Of a DNA stretch of 64,000 nucleotides, positions 39,001 through 49,439 are shown piece by piece. Each line of letters starts with the position of its first letter. Positions within the stretch are counted from its first letter, which is position 1. The stretch covers positions 4,481,501 to 4,545,500 of the forward strand of contig NC_091933.1 in NCBI RefSeq assembly GCF_041260155.1, in the 5' to 3' direction. This DNA comes from Ptychodera flava (Eukaryota; Hemichordata; Enteropneusta; Ptychoderidae). The notes under the pieces were generated by a model. That model made no database searches and was not told the DNA's origin. It saw only the letters and a list, made by a program, of their open reading frames with translations. Position numbers and translations under genes: made by a program.

Positions 39001-42000
39001 CAAGGAATTTTGGGATACATGGTATTCAGCTTGTCAACTCAACCTCTTCATGTATAGACTGCATTGTTATTGTTGACAAGTGAATTCTACTCCGAACTAC
39101 CATCAAATGTCCACAATAAAATTTCACATACACGTATGTACATACAATAGTTTGTGTTTCAACACGCTTTCAGGGATTTGTTGTTGACAAACAAAACAAA
39201 AATTGTGGGTAAAAACAACAAAAGTTACAGCAGTAGCCCTTTAAAAGCAGTGGTTGCATTCGAATGTAAGTGAACCGTGTCTTGTAAGACAGACAGCCAT
39301 TGCATATACTTGAGGACCTTCGTGTGTGCTCATCGCTCCGACGTTCGGTGATATGATAGAAATTTGCTAGAATATCAAAATCAATTAAAATAATGTGCAA
39401 ATATATTAGATAATAAGAAAATCGTATAAAAAAACATCAGAGGCTCAGGAATTGCAGATGCAATTGCTGTACATATAGCAAGGGGTGACTTCATTCAGAT
39501 TTGACCAGAATAAAATTTAAACATAAATTTTTAACAACTTTCATTATTCTTCAAAATCTACTATAGATGGATTTGTATGAGTGAAATATTCTCAGTTTTT
39601 TAAAAAGCATTTTTAGTTTTTCTGCGGAAGGTTGAGAATTATCAAGAATAAATTTGATAAGATCTGTCGCTATTAGACCGTTATCACCGGATATCGTACC
39701 ATTCGGGTTCACAGTACAGACCCAGCGTGTTTAGCTGTCTCATAGTTCGCACTACTTGAATGGTCCAAGTAATTTATAAGGCCCCTTTATATACCGAAGG
39801 GCTAGCCGGCAAGACAGTTCTTAAAGCTCAATTTGATACAAATTTTGATGTATTTCCATGTATATTTGTTGTCTGAAAGAGACTGTTGCGTGCTGTGCTA
39901 AAATCATGTCAGCATGCTTTAGACTTGTCAGCTTAGCCTGTACGTGTACTATGTCCTATATGTTTTTATCGCTAATTGAATTATGGGTTTGCCTACAATA
40001 AATATAGCACCACTGTACAATAGATAAATAGTGTTGCAAGATGACCACATAGTGTATTTATACATACTTTAGGGAAAAGATTGTGAAAAAAATGTCCGAA
40101 ATAATGAAAAGAGCGTCACCTTTTGCCGCTCTAAACTCTACCCATAGACGAAACTGATAAGAAGGCAGTAACAGAATCATTTTGTAGGCCACTCTAAACT
40201 CTACCCATAGACGAAACTAATAAGAAAGCAGTAACAGAATTACTTTTTCAAGGTTGTAGAAAGGCATATCAATAAGCAAAAAACGTCTGTACTTGTCAGG
40301 GTATCATAATTATTTGCCACATTTTATTTGAAACCCAATCTACTCATTGTCAGCATTATTTTCTGGCCAATTTTGGGCGCTTTAGGTATTACAAGACAGA
40401 ACACAAGAAATAAGAGGCTATCATATTACAAGGCGTACTGTAACTGTAGTACAAAGCTATCGTCCCCAAATAATGATTCATAGTTACTTGTCAGAATAAC
40501 TGTCTCACAGATTCATGTTATTCCACTGATGGTCAACTAATATAGAAATAACGGACAACGTGCTGCCCACTAATGTTTATTTATAGAAAAGGGCGAGAGG
40601 AAAGCCAAAAATTAAGCCTCGCCCGTTAATTTTCGCTTTTCTCGAGCCCGCCCCCATAAATAACGTTAATGGTCAGCGAGGAGTCTGTTATTTCCATTAT
40701 ATTATCAACAAACCCCCAAAAATCGTCAAAATTTACGAAAATTTCCCGTGCGACGGCGCCCCAGAACTTGTCAGTGAGTAGTGTGCGTGCTGCAAAAAGT
40801 TTGCAAATCCAGAGATTTTTTGAAAAAAAATGTGTCTAAACTTGGCCCACAACTGTGATTGATTATAATTTTTGTACAAATCACAATTTTCGTTTTAGCT
40901 GTAAAGTTACTATGTTTACAATATTATTAATATTCACGGGAATGTAAACAAACCATTACTGTGTATTTGTGGTCAGTCACGTGGTTCAGCTCGACCAATT
41001 TAAATGCGATCATCGTGTACACAGGGGTTGAATTGACCGGTTCAATCATGGACATCGTGTAGACAGGGGTTTGAATTGACAAGTTCAACCGACATTTCGA
41101 CGTGAAGTTAAGGAGAGAAAACAAGAAACCATATTTCACTGACAAACAATATAAACTAATGGAAAATACATCAAAAGCTACGTCATGAAACTTTTATTGG
41201 TTATTGCCTCAGATATAGTGAATGAGTTAGAAACAGATCTATTTTGCGCATATCTCATGTTACATACTTGGAGTTTAATTAATTATTCAGTAATTTTAAG
41301 ATCGTTTGTTGCTTCCTTTGTCTTGCCGAGAGGTCCGAGGAACAAGTCTTTTTTTGTAAATTTTTACCCAATTACCAATCAATAGGCATTGTTGCGAGAT
41401 CCGGTAGCATATAATAGATACCTATAACAATGGACGAATGTAGGTTGAACTTGAGTAGGAAATCAGCCTATAAACCTCAAAGTCAGATATGTTCGATGAC
41501 TTATATTGATGCTTTGCATGATGTTATCTGCTTTAAGTGCAATGAGTTCATCGTGTACTCTGAATGAGGCACACGTACATTAGAAGTTAAGTTATACTCC
41601 GTCAGTGAGAGAATGGTAAAGGCATTCGTCGATTAATATTTGAACTGGTTATGATATTTTTTGTAAGCAAGAGTGAAATGACAGTATTTACCACTTACAC
41701 TTCATTCGGCGGGGTACCGTAGAAACTTCGATATATTCCATGTAAATTTACAGTCAAGGGAGCGTCGAAGTTCGCATGGAAGATGTAATCTTCTCCTGCT
41801 GCTAACGGTGTCGCCGTTTCAATGACGTAAAATTGATTGACTTCATCTTCATAGAGGTTTGAGATCTCTACGTCATTCTGCAGGCTGTCTGTCAGATGAG
41901 TGTTCTCATGGTAGAGATTCAGATCCCGTACGTGAATTTTGATGGTGTTTGTCGTCGCGTATACGTGCATGACGATGCTAACATTACCGTCATAGGAATA

Positions 42001-42369
42001 TCGTTTGCTTCCATCTTCAATATCGAGGTATATCTGGAGCCAGACTTTGTAGTTCTTAGGTTTTATGTCTTCTGAAAGACGGCCATTGAAGGGGTCAGAT
42101 TCTGTAGGTTCCTCAACTGGGATATCCGGCATGGGCGGACATTCAATATCGTCTTCAGGATCATCACTTGGTGGAGGGACCACGCTTGGGTAAACGACTT
42201 CATTTTCGTTTGACGGCCGTGGAATGAAGTAAAACAAGACGGCCACCCCGACGAGGAGCAGGACAAACACCGTCACGATTACGATCAGGGACTTCTTTGA
42301 AATATAGTAACCATTCGATTTTTTGGTGAAATCCTCACCAATGGGTTCACTCATCTCGTATTTCATCAT
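23819..42369 (-). CDS. M1 zinc aminopeptidase A (aminopeptidase N-like), complete, 17 exons
   Basis: Predicted type II membrane ectopeptidase that removes N-terminal residues from peptides outside the cell. The 17 coding exons sum to 3,018 nt (1,005 aa), all with consistent phases and GT-AG borders. Order: cytoplasmic tail 1-26, signal anchor about 27-49, acidic Pro-rich stalk about 51-100, N-terminal beta domain, then catalytic domain. Key residues: GAMEN 365-369, HEIAH 401-405 with Glu424 as third zinc ligand, and catalytic Tyr488 in YSKGA. Human aminopeptidase N (967 aa) has these about 13 residues earlier. A helical C-terminal domain (about 650-960) follows, and a Thr/Pro-rich tail extends past the usual end. 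The start is the ATG at 42369, the first of two adjacent ATGs. A tandem paralogue lies upstream. Substrate preference cannot be read from the sequence. Confidence 0.95.
24692..24755 (-). CDS. M1-A exon 16
   Basis: Residues 893-914: [19 protein letters not shown]. 64 bp, the same size as in gene B. Confidence 0.92.
25222..25338 (-). CDS. M1-A exon 15
   Basis: Residues 854-892: [20 protein letters not shown], then [15 protein letters not shown]. Confidence 0.93.
25542..25712 (-). CDS. M1-A exon 14
   Basis: Residues 797-853: [20 protein letters not shown] to [12 protein letters not shown], matching [20 protein letters not shown] of aminopeptidase N. Confidence 0.95.
26201..26308 (-). CDS. M1-A exon 13
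   Basis: Residues 761-796: (Y)[18 protein letters not shown] to WFWMSTGVN. The upstream of two nearby AGs (TTTAG|CTTTCAG) is needed to keep frame, as in gene B. Confidence 0.92.
26498..26574 (-). CDS. M1-A exon 12
   Basis: Residues 736-760: [20 protein letters not shown], then GGHLD. The intron before it holds the CACTG-ended element. Confidence 0.92.
27497..27574. repeat. Inverted repeat inside the CACTG element
   Basis: TATCGATCG...GGGTCAAGGGTCAT pairs with ATAACCCTTGACC...CGATCGATA around a short loop, with a few mismatches. Confidence 0.6.
28068..28363. mobile_element. Foldback (~120-bp arms) nested in the CACTG element
   Basis: TTGGTAGCATGCTATGAT at the left pairs with ATCATAGCATGCTACCAA at the right. 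Inner blocks CTCCTTTATCAGATGCAAG and GAATGAAAAATT are mirrored in the right arm. No coding sequence. Confidence 0.85.
28600..31267. other. M1-A intron 11, remainder; no gene
   Basis: AT-rich body and right end of the CACTG element up to 30146, then about 1.1 kb of intron to exon 11 with nothing recognised. Confidence 0.55.
31268..31471 (-). CDS. M1-A exon 11
   Basis: Residues 668-735 of the helical domain: [20 protein letters not shown], then [20 protein letters not shown]. Donor GTGTGT. Confidence 0.94.
31824..31957 (-). CDS. M1-A exon 10
   Basis: Residues 623-667: [20 protein letters not shown] and [18 protein letters not shown] is a strong M1 signature. Confidence 0.95.
32474..32562 (-). 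CDS. M1-A exon 9
   Basis: Residues 593-622: [13 protein letters not shown] to EDWLYRDP. The weak donor A|GTAACA is chosen because gene B uses the same position with GTAAGA. Confidence 0.88.
32668..32726. repeat. Trinucleotide runs (CCG)n and (GAT)n
   Basis: Six or seven CCG units are followed by GAT-rich sequence with five consecutive GATs. Intronic in gene A. Confidence 0.85.
32802..32977 (-). CDS. M1-A exon 8
   Basis: Residues 535-592: [20 protein letters not shown], then [19 protein letters not shown]. This matches the WTLQMGFPVITV beta-domain block of M1 enzymes. Confidence 0.94.
33487..33618 (-). CDS. M1-A exon 7
   Basis: Residues 491-534: [13 protein letters not shown], then [19 protein letters not shown]. 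Confidence 0.94.
33648..33799. mobile_element. 152-bp near-perfect foldback
   Basis: Arms of about 72 bp run from GGTTATTACCCAA to GTGCTGCGTCAGACAC and back, with only a few mismatches. It would form a long hairpin in the pre-mRNA of gene A intron 6. Confidence 0.9.
33802..34598. mobile_element. Possible ~0.8-kb element with 23-bp inverted ends and CpG-rich core
   Basis: TATCATATACCCATGCCCAT (within 33802-33824) is mirrored at 34576-34598 with one mismatch. The interior around 34,110-34,440 is rich in CpG (CACGCGCGCGCGACATCG, CCGGCGCCGTGCG), unlike the rest of the intron. No coding frame is convincing. Confidence 0.5.
34599..35882. other. Rest of M1-A intron 6; nothing recognised
   Basis: AT-rich, no splice-bounded frame with M1 or other motifs. 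A short G run precedes exon 6. Confidence 0.55.
35883..36020 (-). CDS. M1-A exon 6: catalytic tyrosine
   Basis: Residues 445-490: [20 protein letters not shown] to FDAIAYSK. Tyr488 is the transition-state-stabilising tyrosine of the family. Confidence 0.95.
36303..36416 (-). CDS. M1-A exon 5: third zinc ligand
   Basis: Residues 407-444: [20 protein letters not shown], with Glu424 exactly 18 residues after HEXXH. Confidence 0.96.
37297..37451 (-). CDS. M1-A exon 4: GAMEN and HEXXH
   Basis: Residues 355-406: [19 protein letters not shown], which binds the substrate N-terminus, and VVSHEIAHK, which carries two zinc-binding histidines and the general-base glutamate. Confidence 0.97.
37916..38036 (-). 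CDS. M1-A exon 3
   Basis: Residues 315-354: [20 protein letters not shown] and [15 protein letters not shown], leading into the catalytic domain. Confidence 0.95.
38364..38634 (-). CDS. M1-A exon 2
   Basis: Residues 224-314, with [21 protein letters not shown] and [12 protein letters not shown], all standard M1 N-domain blocks. Ends GDLT at donor GTACAG. Confidence 0.95.
38635..41698. other. M1-A intron 1
   Basis: About 3 kb without exons. Two near-identical ~50-bp blocks (CACTCTAAACTCTACCCATA region type) sit at about 40,128 and 40,192. One foldback is listed separately. Confidence 0.6.
40537..40706. mobile_element. Diverged foldback element
   Basis: GAAATAACGGAC at the left end pairs with GTCTGTTATTTC at the right. 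Inner AATGTTTATTTATAG and GGGCGAG blocks pair with CCATAAATAACGTT and CTCGAGCCCGCCC. About 75% arm identity by eye. Confidence 0.65.
41699..42369 (-). CDS. M1-A exon 1: tail, signal anchor, stalk, start of N-domain
   Basis: Residues 1-223. Tail [20 protein letters not shown], helix core [20 protein letters not shown], then an acidic Pro-rich stalk and the M1 N-domain opening [14 protein letters not shown], ending near [13 protein letters not shown]. Donor GTAAGT, phase 2. Confidence 0.93.
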
Positions 42370-45210
42370 CGTCAAAGGGAAATCAACTCAGTCACCGAAA
42401 GAAACGACCGAATTATTCGATAGCCGACAGTTAAATATCGATGTTACCTTGCTCTGTCCCTACACAAATGCTGGCCTAAATAGACTGATATCTTTCTCAA
42501 GAGGTTACACTTTGGTCATTCCATGTTTGCTGACGATACTCCAAAATAGTTGACAGGTAAGACAAATTGGTCGAACAGCAAACCAACTTTGACTTGACAT
42601 ACTTGTTAGTCTTTGAAACAATCAACGATCCGCTTGACATACCTGTTAAACCTTTGTGACCAAGATGACCCAGGCGTAGATGTGCTGAAGTTATCAATAT
42701 CGTTACAAGCTATTAATGAGATCAGAAACGTCAAAGTATTTGAGTCAATGTGAGAAACACAGAGACACATAGTATAAAATGTTCGTCATCCGTATTTTTA
42801 CGAGTCGCACAGAAAGGGTCAAAATACGAACACATCAATCTGATAAAATTTAAGATAACATGCGGCAACTACCTTTTTTCTTCTTCGCTTTGATTTATTA
42901 CAGTTCATGAGAGGCAAAACAATAAGGGGGTAATTTCTACCCATTGTTCTCTTGATCTCTTCGTTTGATTTCAACAAGATTTAGGTTTAAACGAAATAGT
43001 GCATGCATGCGATGTGATATCGATGGGTATCAGTTCGTGTTTGTGATGGCCGTTTTCGTTGAGACGCTTCGAAATTAGAGGCGCAATGGATGCTAACCCT
43101 CTTGCTTACGTCACTACATATTAATGATTTTGGTTTTAAAAAAGCTGATGGCGATATATCGATTACAGCTATTCCAAAGTGGGACTGTACCATTTAATGA
43201 CAGAGGCTACGGCAAATATTCAGCCTGAGCAATGTCTATAGCAAGTGTCCACAATTCTAGGGTATTTCCAGTATAATTGAAGGTACGTCTGTTAAGACTT
43301 CAAATACCCCTGACCTCTAAGACATGTCAGACTGTAGGTTTGATAAAGATAATGAATGCTTTTCAATGTGTGAAATAATTTCCTAACCGTCTGGACATTT
43401 ATGAATTCCATGAAACACAGCCGCGTTCGAAGCAAACCCAAAGGGGGGGGGGCGCTACAGTTTTGTGAAAAAGTATGCTAATTTGCATAAATAAACGTAT
43501 ATTCCAAATAATTCTTGATGTAAGTTGGCGTGAATGTCAAATTCACTGTAATGATGAAGCTGTATTCGAAATATTTTAAAATCGAGATATCGACAAAATG
43601 CATTGATGTTGTCTCAACTTCAGTAACAGCAATTAATTTAAAACCAAGTCACTTTAGTGATTCTAGCTCATGAGCTGGGGATACAGATCTATCTTGCATC
43701 GTGGTTAAAATATCGATATATTACACAAAGCACTGATAAATCATAATCTCGTTAGAAAGCTCACTTCTCACGCCAAGATATAAACGGGGTTGACGATTCG
43801 GCTGACTGAACAACTGACCCTAGGTTTTTTAGGGTCAAGAATTATTCTGAAAGGAACTTTGATTCACAATTATATTCATGTTTCAGCGCAAAGACGTTTA
43901 GTTGTCACAACAAATAATCCGACCCAAACATAACGAGCTGTTTTTAATTCGTCTTCATAGCCGATAGATTCATTTTAAAGCTCAAATGACAGTTAGCGAA
44001 CAAAAATTAAAATAGATTCCAGGACACTACGTTCTTAGTCATCTAGCATTGGCAGCCAACCAACCATTGTTCTAACCAATTGTGTTTACATATAAATATG
44101 CTACTGTATCATAAGCTGAATTCCCCTACTCTATTTCCCACCTTGCCCTCTCCCCATTAAAATACTTCCGCTGCCCTTTCGCCATCACAAACCACAGACA
44201 AATAGCAGACTGGCAACGAGTATTGCTCAAGTTTGAAGTGCTTACGTAAGCCCTCCATGTTCGCCTGGCCTCAAGCAGCTCTCGCCTCTTTTTTCCGAAG
44301 AGTGCCGACCATGCATCCTTCGGTAATTTCCGGATTTTCGCCAATTTTTAAGCGAAAGTATGTTCGGCAAAGTTTGTGTTGTTGTTGTCGTGTGGTGCTG
44401 AGCGGAATTAGCGTTCTGGCGAAAACAGGAAAGTTTTGAGCTTCGGGAAAGTGAGTTTACCATTTTAAAATTCCTCTCACATTTTTATGAATATATAATG
44501 AGTGTGTTTGAACCAAATTTGAAAGTCTTTTATCGATACTGTCTGGTTTTACTCAATGGTTTACGGTCAGTCATATCGTATTTTAAAAGTTGGTCATGGA
44601 AGGACGTGTTTATGAAACTGCTGGCGTGTTATGTTTTGATTGGCGTGAAGCAGTATTTCTGCCCTGAGAGCTCACAAAGTAACTATGGTTACTACGCGAC
44701 TGGCAGCACGATGCCATCTCTTCGTACTTTTCGCATAATCTCGTGCAATTATCAACCACAAACAAAGTCTCCAAACAATCTAACACCTGTGAAGCTCATT
44801 TTAATATGAAAAGGCCATAGTCTACCGAGACGGCCATGGAACAAAATGCATGCTGCATGCGTTGCTTGTCTGTTTTTCTATATCAGTGATTTGTCTGTGA
44901 ACAAACGGACGGATTGTGCAAATAATAGTAAAGTCCACTGTCCAAGTGACGGTGGCCACTTGTATCTTCTCCTAGATTTGCCCCAAGTATGTGTGCATGT
45001 AAATAATAAAATAAATATCAAAACAATAGTAGATTGAAGGAATGAACTTCAGCAGAGTACAATGGCGAGTTGATCGCAAAATGGAAGCAATATACTCCGG
45101 TGGGCTGTTGCGTAGATCGTTGGGTGAACGAGATGGCCCACAGCAGCACAGACAAATGGAGAAACTGTTTCTCTATTTGTCTGTGACAGTAGCTAGAATA
45201 GCCAGTAACT
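42370..45210. other. Upstream region of M1 gene A; no gene called
   Basis: The promoter and 5' UTR of gene A must start here. I see no convincing TATA box at a sensible distance. Several short frames at 44,100-44,460 look compositionally coding but lack ATG or splice support. A hairpin (CACAGACAAATGGAGAAA and partner) lies at 45147-45185. Confidence 0.45.
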
Positions 45211-45810
45211 GTGTTACGGAGATGGTTTATTTCAGACAAAGGTTAATGAACCTAGCGGTCATCGACACCAGTAAAATGGTAAAACCATATTTTTAGACAA
45301 ACGCACAATAACGCTAATTCCGTTTTACGAGGGTGTTTACGGATGAACAGGACGAAAACAAGAACATGTGTCACAGTGACGTTTGAATATTAATTGTGAC
45401 ACTGACGTTTATGATTGGATGTATCATTTTATCTTTAATTCATATCTATCGTATGATCCAAGCCACGCCTTAAAGATAACGTTTAAAATCCCATTCTAAA
45501 ACAATACAACGAGCAGAGAGAGTTGCTCGAGGAGATTGGAACATTGAGAGAGGAACACAGCGGACCCAAGACATTTAGACTATGGGAGAAGCGTATCTTG
45601 GGCGATGGCAACTGTCAAGCTTGTCTACAGGGAAATAAAGTCTATGTAGTTACCCACGAACTCTAAACGTCTCGTGTAGTCAATACACTGAAGATCCCAA
45701 GGTACCTCTCAGCAGCCAAGGCGAGTTCAACATATAAACTCCCCATGAAAGAACGAATAGTAAAGGGTGGTCGGAACGTAGTTACTATGAAGAAAAAACT
45801 GATAGTAACA
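45211..45810 (+). repeat. 600-bp repeat, intact copy (empty insertion site)
   Basis: Matches 47163-47488 joined to 49128-49439 throughout, for example GGTTAATGAACCTAGCGGTC, GACAAACGCACAATAACGCT, GCAGAGAGAGTTGCTCGAGG and CTCCCCATGAAAGAACGAAT. The other copy has a 45-bp indel and the TTAA transposon. Function unknown; only a short broken frame is visible. Confidence 0.92.
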
Positions 45811-47162
45811 TGGTGGAAGAATCCTACGGGTACAGAGCAAACTGCACGAAGACGGAGAACTGGTAACCAACAACGATGACGACAAGAAGACTGAATACGA
45901 CGAAATGATCTTTGGAATTCGACTGGCTGTGTAACACTGTAATATGAACCAATGCGAAATATCTATGAAGAATCCGACTGCTGAAACATCAACTGAACAG
46001 ATCAACATACAACGAAGAACGAAGAACAATTAAGCAAGCCGCGAAAATCACCGACCTCTTCAGTGAGCGGCCCGTGAGCATCGTAATGAAGTTTGAAGCA
46101 TCACGGACTCTGCGAACTTTAGTTACCAATGAACTTTCGATGAAATCAAAATATGATCTAATAATGAACATTCAATTTGGTTCTTATTACGATGTTTAAA
46201 TGTTTTGTTTAATTATTTTACGGTGATATTGTATTTTGACGTCGATGTCAATGTTTTTTGTTTGGTGAAATATGGTATAGAGATTAATGATATGTAAGAT
46301 AGGAATTTTTATTTTAGACGTTAAGCTCATTGTAATGGGATAATTGTAACTCGATGAAGAATTGTCTTTCTTACGGTTATATTTCTCAAAATCTTACATC
46401 CAATCAAGAGAGAGTTGACTGTTCACTTCAGGCTACTTTTGATCATACAGCAAGCGATTGAGCAGAAAATGATCGCTGACAAAACAACTGAGAATTCATA
46501 TTTTAATTCATCACGGTATGGATTTACATGAATGATTCTGAGTATGAATGAAATGAGGCCTCCAGTGCTGAGTGTAAATGAGTATGTGTATGATGTAATC
46601 CTACCTGTTGAATTATATAGAATACATTTTTATACAAGCCGACTGGTGTCATATGCTATTACGAACAGAAATTAACCTCCGTTTCATGTTAACTACTGCT
46701 ATCATTTAGCAATGATATTACTTATTTGTTTGTGAAATTATTCTAAGATTTGAATCGCACTTTAGTAATTGATACACTGCCTGTGTAAACAATACTTGAA
46801 AAATAGAAAAATGTCTTGTTTTATTTTTGTATATGTAGAAGACGAGTTTTCAAGAGTTTTTAAGAGTTTTACGAGAATTTTATATAGTCACGATGAGTAA
46901 AGGTGACTTTTACGTACGAAGTTATGGGGAAAACTTCATATCGTAGAGATGATTTTATATAAGTTATTGTGACGATGCATTTATTGGAGCATCGGTATAA
47001 CGAAACAGAGATATTTTTTTGATTTGAGCATTATTTATACACAAAGTGAATGCATATTACGATGCTGTGATTCAAGTAGCCTATCTTTTTACAAAACTAA
47101 GCTCACAAAATTGTTTTGTGATGTGAATAACAATGCTGGACGCATTGCTTGAAAGACGGAGA
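45811..47162. other. No gene seen
   Basis: AT-rich spacer between the two copies of the 600-bp repeat. ORFs are short and unsupported. Confidence 0.6.
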
Positions 47163-47488
47163 GTGTTACAGAGATATTTTATCTCAGACAAAGGTTAATG
47201 AACCTAGCGGTCATCGACACCAGTAAAATGGTTAATTAAAACAACAAGATCTCAATTATAAGTCGATATGCATACAAACCATATTTTTAGACAAACGCAC
47301 AATAACGCTAATTCCGTTTTACGAGGGTGTTTACGGAAGTCAGGACGAAAACAAGAACATGTGTCACAGTGACGTTTGAATATTAATTATGACACTGACG
47401 TTTATGATTGGATGTATCATTTTATCTTTAATTCATGTCTATTGTATGATCCAAGCCACGCCCCAAAGATAACGTTTAAAATCCATCC
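47163..47488 (+). repeat. 600-bp repeat, interrupted copy, left part
   Basis: Left half of the second copy. It stops at the TTAA where the transposon entered and resumes at 49128-49439. Confidence 0.92.
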
Positions 47489-47845
47489 TTAAAGCGCAGT
47501 GGTCGTCGCGCCGCGCTTGCGTGGTTTTTTTGTTGATAAACATAAATTTTTGTAAACATAAGTCTTCTCAACTTCAATAGGAGTGAGATGGGAGCAGTCC
47601 CCCACTTTGTTAAGGCCTTTGTAAGACTCAACATCATGCAATAGTAAAATATTAAGATCGTAAACGAACTTCATTGGTACGCCGCGCTTGCGTGGTTTTT
47701 TTGTTGATAAACATAAATTTTTGTAAACATAAGTCTTCTCAACTTCAATAGGAGTGAGATGGGAGCAGTCCCCCACTTTGTTAAGGCCTTTGTAAGACTC
47801 AACATCATGCAATAGTAAAATATTAAGATCGTAAACGAACTTCAC
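47489..47845 (-). CDS. Open frame with exact 57-aa duplication inside the TTAA element
   Basis: About 118 codons. A 171-bp unit (47509-47679, repeated 47680-47850) doubles a stretch running FVYDLNILLLHDVESYKGL to YKNLCLSTKKPRKRG. No alteration separates the two units except at their ends, so duplication is recent and, being a multiple of three, keeps the frame. It begins with a plausible Met at the inner end of each unit. Family unknown; it may be a transposase remnant or non-coding. Confidence 0.35.
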   Translation of the reverse strand: MKFVYDLNILLLHDVESYKGLNKVGDCSHLTPIEVEKTYVYKNLCLSTKKPRKRGVPMKFVYDLNILLLHDVESYKGLNKVGDCSHLTPIEVEKTYVYKNLCLSTKKPRKRGATTTAL

Positions 47846-47850
47846 TGTAC
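47509..47850. repeat. 171-bp exact tandem duplication
   Basis: CGCCGCGCTTGCGTGGTTTT starts at 47509 and again at 47680. The unit includes the inner edge of the left terminal repeat. Confidence 0.96.
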
Positions 47851-47989
47851 GCAGACACAGTGAACAAAAAGCTTTGATCGCGCGCTATCACGCTGGTTAT
47901 ACACAATGCTATGTACAGTACAGTGAAAATACATAACTAAAATGATCAACATTGCCTACATATGTAGACCAGCAACAAGCACAATGCCT

Positions 47990-48900
47990 AACACAAATAT
48001 TACACTCAAGACCATGATCGGCTAGCCTGAGCAGGACACGGGAGATGTTGTTGGGAGACGGTCACCGCGTTGACGTACACGGATATAGAGAATCCGGTCC
48101 CACAACGTACCGGCCGGCCCGCGACGACTTGGCCCACAACCAACTGTTGATCACCATGTCTTACTTCTCCTAGTATTACGTGGTAAGAAATAGTAAATGT
48201 CAGGAAACAATAGACAAACGAGCGGGTTTTCGCGGCATTTGGCAGGAAAATTGCACGGCTACACCGTGCATAGACGTATCGAGAGATCCTGTGCCCCGGG
48301 CCTGTGCACGGTCATGGCAGTGATCCAACCGCTAGCTGGTGTAGGCCTACCGGTGCTGGGCAAACTTCGTTGTTGTACCTCCTGATTGCCGGGTAGGTCT
48401 GAATCCTCTTTCAAGTGAGATAACCTCCACAGAACAAGAAGACCTATGAAAGGTCCTTCGCTTGACTTGATACCTGTACTCAGAATTCTCGTTTGCACCC
48501 CAAAACGGGGTAAACTTTTTGTAGTTGAGTTGGATTCTCCAGAGCCGAGTGTAGCGCGCCATATACCCGGTTTTGACACGGTCGTTCATACAGACCACGG
48601 AACGGAACAGATGCAGAGATGCTTCTTGCTGCAGTGGGCATTGCTCTGCGAGCTGTAGATTTCTGTAGTTTGAGTTGTTGTCTTTGTACAACTTGTTGTA
48701 CTCCTGTCGGGCCTCTTGAAATGAAAGCTCTCGTCCTTGCTAGCGATGTCGAAAACTAGAGCCCGGTCGTTGATAGTCTGTTGGCGTATACATGCGTACA
48801 TGCGTACGTCTAGCTCTATGGCTCGAGCGATAACAGTAGCCGAGCCCCATTCAACTGATTCAAGAAAATCATGAGCAAATGTGATCTCAATCCAGCGTGC
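47990..48900 (-). other. CpG-rich open stretches inside the TTAA element
   Basis: On the minus strand a frame around 48,590-48,880 reads through GSATVIARAIELDVRMYA and INDRALVFDIASKDE. An overlapping frame continues with EYNKLYKDNNSNYRNLQLAE and later blocks to 48,347, as if one coding sequence were shifted. No family is recognised. This is the likeliest place for a decayed transposase. Confidence 0.3.
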
Positions 48901-49127
48901 AATTATTGTTCAATATTCAGCAGATATTTAACTTAGATTAATTGACCTTTTATTGCGTGTTACATTTGGTTAGTTGGTATGCTTGTGACAGATCAGCCGC
49001 CATTTTAACAAGCGGCAATATCGCAAACATTACAATCAACCCGTAACATGTGCGGCGTTCTTGGATTTGTTTACAACAGAGGGGACCCCTCAGGAGGATG
49101 CGCAGCGCGACGACCACTGCGCTTTAA

Positions 49128-49439
49128 AATACACGAGCAGAGAGAGTTGCTCGAGGAGATTGAAACATTGAGAGAGGAACACAGCGGACCCAAAAATTTA
49201 GACTATGGGAGAAGCGTATCTTGGGCGATGCAACTGTCAAGCTTGTCTACAGGAAAATAAAGTCTATCTAGTATCAACGATCTCTGAACGTCTCGTGCAG
49301 TCAATACACTGAAGATCCCCAGGTTACCTCTCAGCAGCCAAGGCGAGTTCAACATATAAACTCCCCATGAAAGAACGAATAGTAAAAGGGTAAACGGAAC
49401 GTTACTACGGTGAGGATGAAGAAAAACCTGTTAGTAACA
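49128..49439 (+). repeat. 600-bp repeat, interrupted copy, right part
   Basis: Continues the repeat from the second TTAA, opening near ACACGAGCAGAGAGAGTTGC and ending near TTAGTAACA. Confidence 0.92.

Larger units (their letters stand above)
47493..49123. mobile_element. 1,631-bp TTAA-flanked DNA transposon
   Basis: Flanked by TTAA on both sides (47489-47492 and 49124-49127). The ends AGCGCAGTGGTCGTCGCGC are identical for 19 bases and match for about 24 with one mismatch, in inverted orientation. Removing the element and one TTAA restores the sequence of the intact repeat at about 45,490. TTAA targeting is known for piggyBac and Kolobok superfamilies; the AGCG end does not match the usual piggyBac CCC start. 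It is more GC- and CpG-rich than its surroundings, and no complete transposase is recognised. Confidence 0.9.

Noticed and set aside
44126..44463. Overlapping minus-strand frames, one ending at a GTAAGC donor
   Set aside because: The best frame (KLPKDAWSALFGKKRRELLE region) starts right after a TAA without ATG or acceptor, so I could not build an exon.
45211..49439. LTR retrotransposon interpretation of the two 600-bp repeats
   Set aside because: No TG..CA termini, primer-binding site or gag-pol between them; the TTAA insertion explains the structure better.
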